The notes: a model not told the origin generated them from the sequence alone. Positions 1 to 10,755 are shown, counted from the stretch's first letter. The stretch is 64,000 nt of DNA from Alphaproteobacteria bacterium (GCA_024742485.1 JANSYK010000001.1:1178001-1242000); one strand, 5' to 3'. Made by a program: numbers and translations.

Positions 1-280
1 GTCCCTGCAGGATGATCTGTGAGCCCATTTCGGACTGCGGCTTCAACAAGACCGGGTTCATGTGAACGGATGACGGCACCCGGCAGGCAAGCGCCTGCAG
101 CCACTGCGCCCTCCCGATTTCTCCGCCATCGTCCGCGACGGCCGCATTGTTCGACATGTTTTGCGGTTTGAAGGGCCGTACCCTCAGCCCCCGATTCGCA
201 GCCAGGCGGCACAGCCCCGCCACCAGCACGGTTTTGCCAACGTCGGACCCAGTTCCCTGAAGCATGATCGCCTTTGCCAT
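1..280 (-). CDS. cobQ: Cobyric acid synthase, N-terminal part (truncated by window edge)
   Basis: Reverse-strand translation from ATG at 280: [68 protein letters not shown]..., the characteristic CobQ P-loop and [10 protein letters not shown] region. Not in the ORF track because it runs off the edge. Confidence 0.93.
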   Translation of the reverse strand, partial: MAKAIMLQGTGSDVGKTVLVAGLCRLAANRGLRVRPFKPQNMSNNAAVADDGGEIGRAQWLQALACRVPSSVHMNPVLLKPQSEMGSQIILQG

Positions 281-598
281 GGTCTGTGCGTATCACTGAC
301 ACATATCGGTGCAAAGAGCCGATTGCAGTGTGATGCAGGGAGTGGGCGATTTCAGAGGATGAGAGACGTTTCTATCCGGGCACCGGATATGCGACAACCG
401 CGCTTCGGGTTGCCCCCCACAGCGCGGTGCGGTCACGATACATATGACCCTTCGTTGATACGCACGAAGATCGCTTTACTCCGGTACGCATGACCTGATC
501 CGGAGCAGCTGGCGGTTTGATCCGCCGCGCAATCCGTTCTATCGAAATAGTGTTACCGGACCGTTATTGAGACCTTAATCAAACCTAAATTTGGCAGA

Positions 599-1492
599 TT
601 AATTGTCTTTTTTTACTTGGCCCCGCAGGAAGTTGATGATTCCGGAAAAATCGGTTCCTTCCTCACCGGCCGCGTTGAACAGTGCATAGAGCTGGGTGGC
701 GCTGGCGCCCAAAGGTGTGACGGCGCCGGAGGATTGGGCAGCTTCCTGTGCCAGTTTGAGGTCTTTCAGCATCAGCGCCGCAGCAAATCCCGGCTTGTAG
801 TCGTTGTTGGCCGGCGATGTCGGCACCGGTCCGGGAACAGGGCAATAGGTGTTGATCGACCAGCACTGCCCCGAGGACGTTGAGGCAACGTCGAACAGCG
901 CCTGGTGAGACAGACCCAGCTTTTCCGCCAACACGAAAGCCTCTCCGGTGGCAATCATCGAAATTCCCAGAATCATATTGTTGCAGATTTTGGCAGCCTG
1001 TCCCGCTGCCGCATCACCGCAATGAACAATACGACCGGCCATGGAATCCAGAATGGGTTCGGCCATCGCAAAGGCTTCCTTTGACCCACCCGCCATGAAT
1101 GTCAGAGAGCCGGCGGCGGCACCGCCCACACCGCCGGAGACAGGCGCATCAATCGACAGCATCTGATGATCGCTTGCCAGCCCGTGCGCATGGCGGGCAC
1201 TGTCCACGTCGATCGTCGAGCAATCGACGAACAAGGTGCCCTTTTCGGCAAGTGGCACCAATTCCTCATAGACGGCCAGGACATGACTGCCGGCGGGCAA
1301 CATGGTGATGACGATTTCGGCGCCACCGATCGCCTCTGGGCTCGATTCAGCAATGTGCACACCGGCGCTGGAAGCCTGATCCAGATTGTCCTGCACGAGA
1401 TCGAATCCGGTGACGGAATGTCCGGCCTTGACCAGATTGGCGGCCATGGGATTGCCCATATTGCCGAGTCCGATAAATGCGATTTTGGTCAT
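599..1492 (-). CDS. mmsB: 3-hydroxyisobutyrate dehydrogenase
   Basis: MTKIAFIGLGNMGNPMAANLVKAGHSVTGFDL...DAPVSGGVGGAAAGSLTFMAGG; adjacent to acyl-CoA dehydrogenase (valine degradation). ORF extends to 1504. Confidence 0.9.
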   Translation of the reverse strand: MTKIAFIGLGNMGNPMAANLVKAGHSVTGFDLVQDNLDQASSAGVHIAESSPEAIGGAEIVITMLPAGSHVLAVYEELVPLAEKGTLFVDCSTIDVDSARHAHGLASDHQMLSIDAPVSGGVGGAAAGSLTFMAGGSKEAFAMAEPILDSMAGRIVHCGDAAAGQAAKICNNMILGISMIATGEAFVLAEKLGLSHQALFDVASTSSGQCWSINTYCPVPGPVPTSPANNDYKPGFAAALMLKDLKLAQEAAQSSGAVTPLGASATQLYALFNAAGEEGTDFSGIINFLRGQVKKDN

Positions 1493-1526
1493 GATGGAAT
1501 GCACTCCCTGCGTCGACCGGTCTGTT

Positions 1527-2708
1527 TCAGCGGGTCAGGCTCCTGGCGATGATCACCCGCATGATTTCGTTTGTGCCCTCGAGAATCTGGTGGACCCGCA
1601 GGTCACGGACGATTTTTTCGATACCGTAATCGGCGAGGTATCCATACCCGCCGAACAACTGCAAGGCATCATTGGCCACCTGAAAGCCTTCATCGGTTAC
1701 AAATTTTTTGGCCATGGCCGACCATTTGCCGGCATCGTGAGCCTGGCGATCAAGTCTGTCAGCCGCGGCGTAGAGGAACAGCCGGGCCGCTTCGAGACTG
1801 GTCGCCATGTCCGCCATCTTGAACTGCAGCCCCTGAAACTGGTTGATGGGCCTGCCGAAAGCCTGGCGTTCGGCGGTATACTCCAGCGCCTTGTCGAACG
1901 CCGATTGCGCCCCTCCAAGCGAACAGGCGGCGATATTCAGCCGACCGCCATCCAGACCGGCCATGGCGATCTTGAAGCCCATGCCTTCATCACCGATGCG
2001 GTTTTCGATGGGTACACGGCAATTGTCGAATACAACCTGCGCGGTCGGCTGCATGTGCCAGCCCATTTTTGATTCAGGAGTTCCAAAGGAAAGGCCCGGC
2101 GTGTCCTTCTCGATGACCAGTGCAGAAACACCGGCGGCGGCGCCCTCCCCGGTTTTGACCATTGTCACGTAAACATCGTTGCTTCCAGCACCGGAGATAA
2201 ATTGTTTGGTGCCGTTTACCACATAAGCATCGCCGTCCAGCACCGCCTTGGTCTTCATGGCCGCCGCATCGGAACCCGATCCGGGCTCGGTCAGGCAATA
2301 ACTTGCAATCATTTCCATTGATGTCAGTTTCGGCAAAAAACGCTGTCGCTGTTCCTCGGAACCGAAACTGTCGATCATCCAGGCTGCCATGTTGTGGATC
2401 GAGATAAAGCTCGAAAATCCCGGACATGCGGCTGCCAGCGCCTCGAAAATGACCACCGCGTCCAGGCGCCCAAGCCCTGACCCGCCAACATCATCTCTGA
2501 CATAAATCCCGCCAAGTCCGAGAGGCGCTGTTTCGCGTATCACATCAACAGGGAGGTGTTTGGCAAGGTCCCATTCGATCGCGTTGGGCGCCACGCGGTC
2601 GGCGGCAAATGCCGCGACCATGTCCTGGATGGCACGCTGCTCATCCGTCAGGCTGAAACGTCCCTCAGTAGCATCCACAACTGCATCCATGGTCAACCTC
2701 CCTGACAC
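1527..2708 (-). CDS. Acyl-CoA dehydrogenase, probable isobutyryl-CoA dehydrogenase
   Basis: Acyl-CoA dehydrogenase motifs (YCLTEPGSGSDAAAMKT, QLFGGYGYLADYGIEKIVRDLRVHQILEGTNEIMR); paired with mmsB. Confidence 0.88.
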   Translation of the reverse strand: MSGRLTMDAVVDATEGRFSLTDEQRAIQDMVAAFAADRVAPNAIEWDLAKHLPVDVIRETAPLGLGGIYVRDDVGGSGLGRLDAVVIFEALAAACPGFSSFISIHNMAAWMIDSFGSEEQRQRFLPKLTSMEMIASYCLTEPGSGSDAAAMKTKAVLDGDAYVVNGTKQFISGAGSNDVYVTMVKTGEGAAAGVSALVIEKDTPGLSFGTPESKMGWHMQPTAQVVFDNCRVPIENRIGDEGMGFKIAMAGLDGGRLNIAACSLGGAQSAFDKALEYTAERQAFGRPINQFQGLQFKMADMATSLEAARLFLYAAADRLDRQAHDAGKWSAMAKKFVTDEGFQVANDALQLFGGYGYLADYGIEKIVRDLRVHQILEGTNEIMRVIIARSLTR

Positions 2709-2914
2709 TGTCTGCGTATCGCAACCAAATATATAAACGCTCGTTCATTTCCTTGAACCACTTTTTGGCGATCCTGGCAAATGCAATCTGATTGAAGATC
2801 GTCTTCTGTTAATCGCATTCGACTGACCGCATTTTTGCCATTGTCACATCTTTCCATTATGACGAGTATCAAAACAAAGAGCCGGGCGGCCAATCTGGGA
2901 GACCGTATTTCGTT

Positions 2915-3523
2915 ATGCGCTTGCCTTCATCTCCAGTATCAGGATCGCGTGTCCGCAAATGGACAGCCCCGGCTGCCGTAATACTCAGCCTGTCGGTCCT
3001 GGCCGCCTGTACAAGCACCAAATCCGGCGTGACCACAGTGTATTATAATGTACCGGGCACAACTGTTGAGGAGATCAATCAGCAGATCGCCATTCGCGGC
3101 CCGCAGGACGGCCATGCGATCGGTACAACCGAAACCCGTATGACTCCCAAAGTTCGGACCGTGCGCAGGGACGGAAAATGCAAGATAGATTCCGTCGACG
3201 TTCTGCTGGAACTCAAAGTGACGCTACCGCGTTGGGCGGAACTTGATAAAGCCGACAGACAGACCAGAGCCGGGTTTGCCGGGCTTGGCCGTCACGTGGA
3301 AGAGCACGAACAGGTTCATGTCGAAATCTCGCAGGAATATGCCGAGAAGATCGAGAAAACCCTGCTTGCGATGCCAGCCAACAAGAGCTGCCGCGTCCTG
3401 ATCAACAATGCGCGCACGAAATTCAAGGACCTGTTCCAGGAACACAACCAGGCACAGCGTGCCTTTGACGCCCGTGAACGCTCTGCCATCGAGCGGCGGC
3501 TGCGGGCACTCGGCTACAGCTGA
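2915..3523 (+). CDS. DUF922-type secreted/lipoprotein putative Zn-dependent protease
   Basis: Signal/lipobox-like LSVLAACTS; HVEEHEQVHVEI metal-site-like motif; TVYYNVPGTTVEEINQQI start typical of DUF922. Confidence 0.65.
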   Translation: MRLPSSPVSGSRVRKWTAPAAVILSLSVLAACTSTKSGVTTVYYNVPGTTVEEINQQIAIRGPQDGHAIGTTETRMTPKVRTVRRDGKCKIDSVDVLLELKVTLPRWAELDKADRQTRAGFAGLGRHVEEHEQVHVEISQEYAEKIEKTLLAMPANKSCRVLINNARTKFKDLFQEHNQAQRAFDARERSAIERRLRALGYS

Positions 3524-3536
3524 GGCCACTCAAATC

Positions 3537-3576
3537 AAACACCGTTGGCCAAACGCCGTTGGCCAAACACCATTGG
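3537..3576. repeat. 14-bp tandem repeat, ~2.9 copies (AAACRCCGTTGGCC)
   Basis: aaacaccgttggcc / aaacgccgttggcc / aaacaccattgg read directly, between the ends of two convergent genes. Confidence 0.85.
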
Positions 3577-3584
3577 TATGAGAC

Positions 3585-6374
3585 CTACTCTGCAGCATCC
3601 TGCTTGCTCAACCCGTCAATACGGGCCGCGCAATATTTGAACTCCGGAATTTTACCAAACGGATCAAGCTGCGGGTTGGTCAGCCGATTGGCCGGGCTTT
3701 CATTGAAACAAAACGGCATGAATATCATCCCGTCGGCCACTTCCCGGTCGGATCGCAGTACCGCCTCGACCGTGCCCCGCCGCGTTTCGACGGCCACCAT
3801 CTGACCGGCCTGCAGGCCCTGACGATTGATCTCATAAGGGTTCATCGCCGCAATTCCCTGCGGCTCAATCGCATCCAGAACGCCGGCCCTGCGGGTCATG
3901 GCGCCGGTATGCCAGTGTTCAAGCAGCCGTCCGGTTGTCAAAACCAGCGGATAGGTTTCATCGGGCACTTCGTCGGGCGGCAGCAGGTCCGCCGGCACGA
4001 TCTTGCCCCGACCGTCGGCCGTTGGAAAACCATCGCCAAACACAATTTCATTGCCAGGCCTGTCGGGTGCGTCAGCCGGATAGGTCACCGCATCCTCGCG
4101 CTCGACACGTTCCCAGGAGATATTGTTCAGTGAAGGCATCACCGACGCCATTTCCTCATAGACCTCGGAGATATGTTCATAGGTCCATCCCAGGCCGATC
4201 CCCTTGGCAAGTGAAACGATCAGTTCCCAGTCCTGACGCGCCTGACCGGGTGGATCAAGCGCTGGACGGCCGATCTGCACCTGGCGATTGGTATTGGTGT
4301 AGGTGCCCAGTTTTTCCGCATGGGCTGAGGCCGGCAGCACGACATCCGCATGCCAGGCGGTTTCAGTCAGGAAAATATCCTGAACCACAAGATGCTGCAG
4401 CTTGGCAAGGGCACTTCGGGCATGGGTTTGATCCGGATCGGACATGGCCGGATTCTCGCCCATGATGTACATGCCCTTGATTTCATCCTCATGGATGGCA
4501 TCGATGATCTCAACCACCGTCAGGCCGCGTTTGGGGTCGAGCGTGCGACCCCACAAATCCTCAAATTCACTGCGAATATCGGCATTCTCAACCGATCGAT
4601 AGTCCGGCATGAACATCGGAATCAGCCCCGCATCCGAAGCCCCCTGCACATTGTTCTGGCCACGCAGCGGATGCAGTCCTGTTCCCGGTCTGCCAACCTG
4701 ACCGGTGATCAGAGCCATCGCGATCAGGCATCGGGCATTGTCGGTGCCATGGGTGTGCTGGGAAATACCCATTCCCCAGAAGATGATGGACCGCTCCGAT
4801 GTTGCATAGGCGTGCGCCACCGTTCGCAAGACGTCCGCGTCGACGCCGCAAACCTCGGCCATCGCCTCCGGAGAGAAATCCTTGACCTTTTCCTTCAGCG
4901 CCTCGAAGCCCGAAACATTGGCCTGAATATACTGTGCGTCAAAGAGCTCCTCGGCGATGATCACATGCAGCAGCGCGTTGAGCATCGCTACATCGCTACC
5001 CGGCTTGAACTGAAGCGAGTGGGTGGCATGGCGCATCAGACCCTGCTTGCGCGGATCCATGACGATGAGGGTTCTGCCCTCCTTGACCGCCTGTTTGAGA
5101 TAGGTCGCAGCAACCGGATGGTTGGTCGCCGGTCGGGCGCCGATAACGATGATGCAATCGGATTTCTGCGCATCGGTAAAGGGCGCTGAAACCGCACCGG
5201 ATCCAACTCCTTCCATCAGCGCCGCCACGGAAGAAGCGTGACACAACCGGGTGCAATGATCGACATTATTGGTACCAAAGCCTTCGCGCACCAGTTTCTG
5301 GAACAGATAGGCCTCCTCATTGGATCCCTTGGCCGATCCGAAACCTGCCAGCGCACCACCGCCGTCGCGGTCAATGATGGAACTGAGTCCCTCCGCCGCC
5401 TTCTGGAGCGCTTCGTCCCAGCTGGCTTCTCGGAAAATCGTCAGCGGATCGACGCCGCGCAGATCGATGTCTCCGGCCTTGGGCGCATCGTCTCGCCGAA
5501 TGAGCGGCTTGGTCAGCCGATCGTCGGAATGAACATAATCGAAGCCAAATCGACCTTTCACACACAACCTGTTTTCATTGGCCGGTCCGTTGCGCCCGTC
5601 CACCTGAACAATGCGATTGTCCTTGACTGCCACGCTTGTCTGACAGCCCACGCCGCAGAACGGGCAAACGCTGTCGACCACCTTGTCAAAGGACTCGACC
5701 GCCCGTTTGGTGTTCGAATCATCCATCAACGTCTTTTCAAAGAGCGCACCCGTCGGGCAGGCCTGAACGCATTCGCCGCAGGTAACACAGGTCGATTCAC
5801 CCATCGGGTCCTGCAGATCGAAGACGGGAACCGAATGGTGACCGCGTCCACCCATCCCGATCACATCGTTGACCTGCACCTCCCGACAGGCACGCACGCA
5901 GGCACCGCAAGTGATGCAAGCGTCCAGGTTGACTGCAATGGCCGGATTGGAAACGTCGAACCCGCGATCGATGGACTCACCATCGAATTTCGAGGCGAAG
6001 CGCGATGACCCGGAGATGCCCATGGACTCGGCCCATTCCCAGAAGTCCGACTGATCGTCCGGTGTTTCCTCGCGCGGCCGCATATCGCTCGCCAGCATCT
6101 CGAACACCATGGATCGGGACTTCTCAGCCCGTTCCGTATCGGTTCGCACCACCATGCCTTCCGTCGGTTTGCGAATACACGAGGCCGCCAGTGTCCGTTC
6201 TCCGTCAATATCGACCATGCAGGCCCGACAATTGCCGTCAGGCCGATAGCCCGGCTTGTCCAGGTGACACAAATGCGGAATCCGCGTGCCTTCGCGTTTG
6301 GCAACATCCCAGATACTCTCTTGTGGTGAAGCCGAAACCGTTTTCCCATCGAGGCTGAACGTGATGTCTTTCAT
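3585..6374 (-). CDS. NAD-linked formate dehydrogenase, alpha (molybdopterin) subunit
   Basis: MKDITFSLDGKTVSASPQESIWDVAKREGTRIPHLCHLDKPGYRPDGNCRACMVDI (2Fe-2S), two 4Fe-4S motifs, VCPFCGVGC, CTRLCHASSVAAL, MGENPAMSDPD. ORF extends to 6605 but start at 6374 fits the family. Confidence 0.92.
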   Translation of the reverse strand: MKDITFSLDGKTVSASPQESIWDVAKREGTRIPHLCHLDKPGYRPDGNCRACMVDIDGERTLAASCIRKPTEGMVVRTDTERAEKSRSMVFEMLASDMRPREETPDDQSDFWEWAESMGISGSSRFASKFDGESIDRGFDVSNPAIAVNLDACITCGACVRACREVQVNDVIGMGGRGHHSVPVFDLQDPMGESTCVTCGECVQACPTGALFEKTLMDDSNTKRAVESFDKVVDSVCPFCGVGCQTSVAVKDNRIVQVDGRNGPANENRLCVKGRFGFDYVHSDDRLTKPLIRRDDAPKAGDIDLRGVDPLTIFREASWDEALQKAAEGLSSIIDRDGGGALAGFGSAKGSNEEAYLFQKLVREGFGTNNVDHCTRLCHASSVAALMEGVGSGAVSAPFTDAQKSDCIIVIGARPATNHPVAATYLKQAVKEGRTLIVMDPRKQGLMRHATHSLQFKPGSDVAMLNALLHVIIAEELFDAQYIQANVSGFEALKEKVKDFSPEAMAEVCGVDADVLRTVAHAYATSERSIIFWGMGISQHTHGTDNARCLIAMALITGQVGRPGTGLHPLRGQNNVQGASDAGLIPMFMPDYRSVENADIRSEFEDLWGRTLDPKRGLTVVEIIDAIHEDEIKGMYIMGENPAMSDPDQTHARSALAKLQHLVVQDIFLTETAWHADVVLPASAHAEKLGTYTNTNRQVQIGRPALDPPGQARQDWELIVSLAKGIGLGWTYEHISEVYEEMASVMPSLNNISWERVEREDAVTYPADAPDRPGNEIVFGDGFPTADGRGKIVPADLLPPDEVPDETYPLVLTTGRLLEHWHTGAMTRRAGVLDAIEPQGIAAMNPYEINRQGLQAGQMVAVETRRGTVEAVLRSDREVADGMIFMPFCFNESPANRLTNPQLDPFGKIPEFKYCAARIDGLSKQDAAE

Positions 6375-6405
6375 CTTGGCAAGTCCTGGCTTTTTCTGTC
6401 TGGCA

Positions 6406-8082
6406 TCAAAGGTCGTCGCGGAAATGAACCAGCAAATGGTTGACCGGATTGGGTGCGGCCTGGCCCAGGCCGCAGATCGAAGCGTCGCGCATGACCAGTT
6501 CGAGATCGCGCAGAGCCTCTTCATCCAGCGGCCCATCTCTCTGCAGCAACTCCACCATCTTTTCGGTCCCCGACCGGCATGGTGTGCACTGGCCGCAACT
6601 TTCATGCTTGAAGAACTTCAAAAGGTTGAGCGTTGCGTCCTTGACACTGTCCTTGTCCGAAAGAATGACAACCGCGTGGGAGCCTACAAAGCTGCCGAGA
6701 TTTGCCAGTTCGCCGCCAAAATCAAGCGGGATGCTGTCAAGATGGGCCGGTAATATGCCGCCTGAGGCACCGCCGGGCAAATACGCCTTGAAGACATGCC
6801 CATCTGCCATGCCGCCGCAATGATCATCGATCAACTCGCGAACGGTTACCCCGGCAGGAGCAAGTTTGACACCGGGATTTTTCACCCGTCCGGACACCGA
6901 CCAGGACCGCGGACCTGGGTGCCCGTCGCGTCCCTGTTTGGCAAACCAGTCGGCGCCGTTTTCGACGATATCGCGAATCCACCACAGTGTTTCGACATTG
7001 TGGTTGAGTGTTGGCCGTCCGAAAAGGCCCACTTCGGCGATATAGGGCGGGCGATGGCGTGGCAGTCCGCGCTTGCCTTCGATGCTTTCGATCATCGCGC
7101 TTTCCTCGCCGCAGATATAAGCGCCGGCGCCGCGCCGCAACTCGATAAACCCGGGCTCGATAAGACCAGCCTCTTCCAACGCCGCAATTTCCGTGCGCAG
7201 GATTTCCAGGACGGCCTGGTATTCGTCGCGCATGTAAAAATAGATCCGCTCCGCTTCGACCGCGTGGGCCGCGACCAGCGCCCCTTCGAGGGCCCGGTGC
7301 GGATCACTTTCCAGGAGATAGCGGTCCTTGAACGTGCCCGGTTCGCCCTCATCGCCATTGACGGTCATCAGCCGCGGTCCGGCATAGGATCGCACGAAAC
7401 CCCATTTCTTGCCGGCGGGAAAGCCTGCTCCACCCAGCCCGCGCAGCCCGGCGTCAGACAGGTTTTCGATCAGCGTTTCGGCGCTAACCTTGCCGTCACG
7501 CACCTTTTGCCAAAGCCCATAGCCGCCATAACGCCGATAGGCATGGAGATTGATGTAGTCTGGCACTGCGACGTCAAACCCGCCATTTTCCGCCAGGGAC
7601 AATAGTCCCTCGGACGTCGCGTGATCGACTTCGCGATTGCCTATCCGGGCCGCCGGTGCGGTAGCGCAACGGCCCATGCACGGCGCCGGCAAAACGCGGA
7701 TCAGGGATGGATCGGCCGAGGCTTTGAGCTCTGTCAGCAAATCCTCTGATCGGGCCATCATGCAGGACAGTGAATCACAGACCCTGATCGTCAACGGTGC
7801 CGGCGGCGCTTCACCTTCCTTGATGATGTCGAAATGATCATAGAAGGACGCCACCTCGAAAATCTCCGCCTGCGGAAGCCGCATCAATTCCCCAAGCGCG
7901 CGAATATGGGCAGCGGACAGGCATCCATAAGTGTCCTGAATCAAATGCAGATATTCAATCAGCATGTCACGCTTCAGCGCGCGGCCTTCGAACAGGTCTC
8001 TGATTTCAGCAACGGCTGCATCGTCAAGGGGGCGCCCCTTCGGACCGCGATCCCGACGCTTTGCCATCATGTGCTGGTTCAT
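6406..8082 (-). CDS. Formate dehydrogenase NADH-binding subunit, NuoE-NuoF fusion
   Basis: NuoE-like N-terminus (VCDSLSCMMA...PCMGRCATAPA) followed by NuoF (GLRGLGGAGFPAGKKWGFVRS, NGDEGEPGTFKDRYLLE, ESCGQCTPCRSGT). Start ATG at 8082 within longer ORF. Confidence 0.92.
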   Translation of the reverse strand: MNQHMMAKRRDRGPKGRPLDDAAVAEIRDLFEGRALKRDMLIEYLHLIQDTYGCLSAAHIRALGELMRLPQAEIFEVASFYDHFDIIKEGEAPPAPLTIRVCDSLSCMMARSEDLLTELKASADPSLIRVLPAPCMGRCATAPAARIGNREVDHATSEGLLSLAENGGFDVAVPDYINLHAYRRYGGYGLWQKVRDGKVSAETLIENLSDAGLRGLGGAGFPAGKKWGFVRSYAGPRLMTVNGDEGEPGTFKDRYLLESDPHRALEGALVAAHAVEAERIYFYMRDEYQAVLEILRTEIAALEEAGLIEPGFIELRRGAGAYICGEESAMIESIEGKRGLPRHRPPYIAEVGLFGRPTLNHNVETLWWIRDIVENGADWFAKQGRDGHPGPRSWSVSGRVKNPGVKLAPAGVTVRELIDDHCGGMADGHVFKAYLPGGASGGILPAHLDSIPLDFGGELANLGSFVGSHAVVILSDKDSVKDATLNLLKFFKHESCGQCTPCRSGTEKMVELLQRDGPLDEEALRDLELVMRDASICGLGQAAPNPVNHLLVHFRDDL

Positions 8083-8300
8083 TTTTGTCTTTCCTCTTGT
8101 CAACAGCACCCATGGCCGCCCATTTTGGCCCCTGTATAGACCGTCGGTTCGGTTCAAAGCCAGCCCGATTGCGTCAAACCGGCGTCGCATGTCGGGCCTT
8201 TTGTCGCTAATTGCCGGCGGTTCGAGAGGCAGCCTGCCTTTCGTGTGTCGCACAATGGCCTTACAATGGGTTTCTCGTTGTCGAGATGAGGAAAGCAGAG

Positions 8301-9317
8301 ATGGCAGGCGTGAAGAAACTGATTGCGCTTTTACTGCTTGCACTGGGATCGTTTGCTGCCGCGCCGTCCGCAGGTGCTGCGCAGTGCGGTAACGTCACGA
8401 TCGCACAGATGAGCTGGCAATCCGCAGATTTGCTTGCCAATGTGGATCGGATCGTTCTTTCAAAGGCCTATGACTGCAATGTAACCATGGTTCCCGGTGA
8501 CACCTTGCCGACCTTCAACATGATGGTGGACGACGGCGAGCCCGACATTGCGCCTGAAATGTGGATTAATGCAGTACGTGAAACCTTCGACGGTGCGGTG
8601 GCGGACGGGACGTTGCAAATTGCAGCGGAATCGCTGTCGGACGGGGGTGTGGAAGGATGGTGGATCCCGTTTTTCATCGCCGAGGCCTACCCGGACATAA
8701 AATCCATTGAGGACGCACTCCAGCATCCTGAATTGTTTCCCGCGCCTGACGGGCAGGACAAGGGTGCCGTGTATAGCTGCCCGATGGGCTGGAGCTGTCG
8801 GATTTCCACCGCCAATCTTTTCAAAGCCTATCGGGCGGCAGAAAATGGCTTTGCGCTCTACCCTACCGAAACACCCGAAGCGCTGATTGAGACCATCGCG
8901 ACCGCTTTCGATCAAAACCGCGGTTGGCTGGGTTACTATTGGGCGCCAACTGCAACACTTGGGAAATACGAGATGGTTCGCCTTGATTTCGGGGTCCGGC
9001 ACAACAAGGCCGAATGGGACAATTGCACCGCCGTTCTCGATTGCCCCGATCCGAAACCCAATGCCTGGCCGAAATCCAAGGTCTACACGGTCACCACTGA
9101 TCAGTTCCGGCGGTCGAACCCCGCAGCCTTCGCCTATCTGTCAAAACGATCCTGGAGCAACCGCACTGTGAACGGGCTGATGGCCTGGGCGAATGACAAC
9201 CGGGCGTCCCCGAATGACGCAGCCCTTCACTTTCTACGCACCAACGAGCCGATTTGGACGGAATGGATGACGCCCGACGCAGCGGACAAACTGAGAAACT
9301 ACCTCGCGAGCAGCTAA
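8301..9317 (+). CDS. Glycine betaine/choline-type ABC transporter substrate-binding protein (orphan)
   Basis: Signal peptide then CGNVTIAQMSWQSADLLANVDRIVLSKAYDCNVTMVPGDT...; OpuAC/ProX-like. Alternative ATG at 8286. Confidence 0.78.
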   Translation: MAGVKKLIALLLLALGSFAAAPSAGAAQCGNVTIAQMSWQSADLLANVDRIVLSKAYDCNVTMVPGDTLPTFNMMVDDGEPDIAPEMWINAVRETFDGAVADGTLQIAAESLSDGGVEGWWIPFFIAEAYPDIKSIEDALQHPELFPAPDGQDKGAVYSCPMGWSCRISTANLFKAYRAAENGFALYPTETPEALIETIATAFDQNRGWLGYYWAPTATLGKYEMVRLDFGVRHNKAEWDNCTAVLDCPDPKPNAWPKSKVYTVTTDQFRRSNPAAFAYLSKRSWSNRTVNGLMAWANDNRASPNDAALHFLRTNEPIWTEWMTPDAADKLRNYLASS

Positions 9318-9625
9318 ACCTGGCTGAGTGCTGTTTTCGGCTTGATTGACGTTCACCACACTCCAGGCGCTGTTTGGTATTCGCCGAGCGACGCGAATGG
9401 AGCGACATCGACGCAATCCATCCGCGTAGGATCTGAACACCCCCGGTTTTTCTGAGATGTCCCACCGAATCCACACTGACATTCGCCGGGTGATCGCCCG
9501 GCCAATCGCTCAATCCCTCTTGATTGGTGAAAAAGCGGACATCTTCCGTCGTTTTCGACCCTCAGGACCTTCTTTTGCCCTCCGGTCAAACCGGAGGACG
9601 CAAAAATCTGAAGTTCTTTGGAGGT

Positions 9626-10570
9626 TCAGATTGCAGAATTCTGCTTGAGCCAATCCAAAATCGCCATGGTTGTCTCTTCTGGCTTTTCCTGTTGAATCCA
9701 ATGGCCTGTGTCCAGACTGACCACCTCGACGTTTGGTACGAAGTCACTCAAATTGGGGGACATTGGCACCAAATCGCGTTCGCCATAGATCATGAGGGCC
9801 GGGTGTTGGATGATGGGGTTTGCTTTCTCCAAGAGGTGCCAGTTGCGGTCCAGGTTTCGGTACCAATTGATGCTGCTCGTGAAACCCGAGACTTCGAAAG
9901 CAGTGTCGAAAACGGACAGTTCGCTGTCACTCATGAGTGGCTCGCCAGTGGAAGTCTCGGCCGCAGCCAGGTTGATCATTGCCATCCCTGGCTCAGGCGC
10001 CTTCGGCGGTTCGTTCTTGCGGTACAAATTACGCAGGAATCGAAGTCTGTTTTCATCCAAAACCGCATCCGCCTCGCCGGGGCGCCGGTTGAAATGCACC
10101 ATATATTGGTCGCTTCCCAGCAGACTTTCAATGAAGTCCACCCAAGGAACCTCACCGCGTTCCTGGTATGGCAAACTAAGCGCGATCACCTTGTTCACGC
10201 GGTCTGGATACAACTGAGCCAGACCCCAAACGACATTTGCACCCCAATCATGGCCAACAAAGGCAGCCTCATCATACCCGTAGTGATCGAGGAGAGCGAC
10301 GAGGTCACCCGTCAGGTGGTCGATGTCATAAGCCGTCACATCTGTTGGTCGCGAAGAATTGCCATATCCTCGCTGGTTTGGAACGATGACATGGTAGCCC
10401 GCAGCTGCAAGCGCTGGCATCTGATAGCGCCAGGAAAACGCGTGCTCTGGCCAGCCGTGACACAGCACAATCGGTTTTCCCGCGTGTTCTTGTCCAACTT
10501 CAAAGACTTCCAGTTCCACATCGTTGGCTGAGATCATCGTGGGTTCGGGAAAGTGGGTTGGGTCAAACAT
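9626..10570 (-). CDS. Alpha/beta hydrolase, epoxide hydrolase / haloalkane dehalogenase-like
   Basis: IVLCHGWPEHAFSWRYQMPALAAAGYHVIVPNQRGYGNSSRP, AFVGHDWGANVVW, DTGHWIQQEKPEE. Confidence 0.85.
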   Translation of the reverse strand: MFDPTHFPEPTMISANDVELEVFEVGQEHAGKPIVLCHGWPEHAFSWRYQMPALAAAGYHVIVPNQRGYGNSSRPTDVTAYDIDHLTGDLVALLDHYGYDEAAFVGHDWGANVVWGLAQLYPDRVNKVIALSLPYQERGEVPWVDFIESLLGSDQYMVHFNRRPGEADAVLDENRLRFLRNLYRKNEPPKAPEPGMAMINLAAAETSTGEPLMSDSELSVFDTAFEVSGFTSSINWYRNLDRNWHLLEKANPIIQHPALMIYGERDLVPMSPNLSDFVPNVEVVSLDTGHWIQQEKPEETTMAILDWLKQNSAI

Positions 10571-10755
10571 TTTCCGTCCTCTTTTTGGCTTGGCTGGGTG
10601 ATCCGGTCGTGCCTTCCGGTGTTAGCGACGCTTTTCCAGTCCCAAGGGTTTGCAGGGTGTTCCGCAAGTCCAAAACGTTCTTGCTGAAACGGACAGCGCA
10701 TGCATAAGATCAAACCATGCCAAAAACTGTCACTATTTAATGTCAGCTTTGCAAA

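Noticed and set aside
281-598. Possible cobalamin riboswitch upstream of cobQ
   Set aside because: No B12-box-like sequence recognised on the minus strand; not enough structure to call. A covariance search (Rfam Cobalamin) would settle it.
9524-10531. 335-aa plus-strand ORF overlapping the alpha/beta hydrolase
   Set aside because: Antisense shadow ORF: lacks recognisable domains while the opposite frame is a clear alpha/beta hydrolase.
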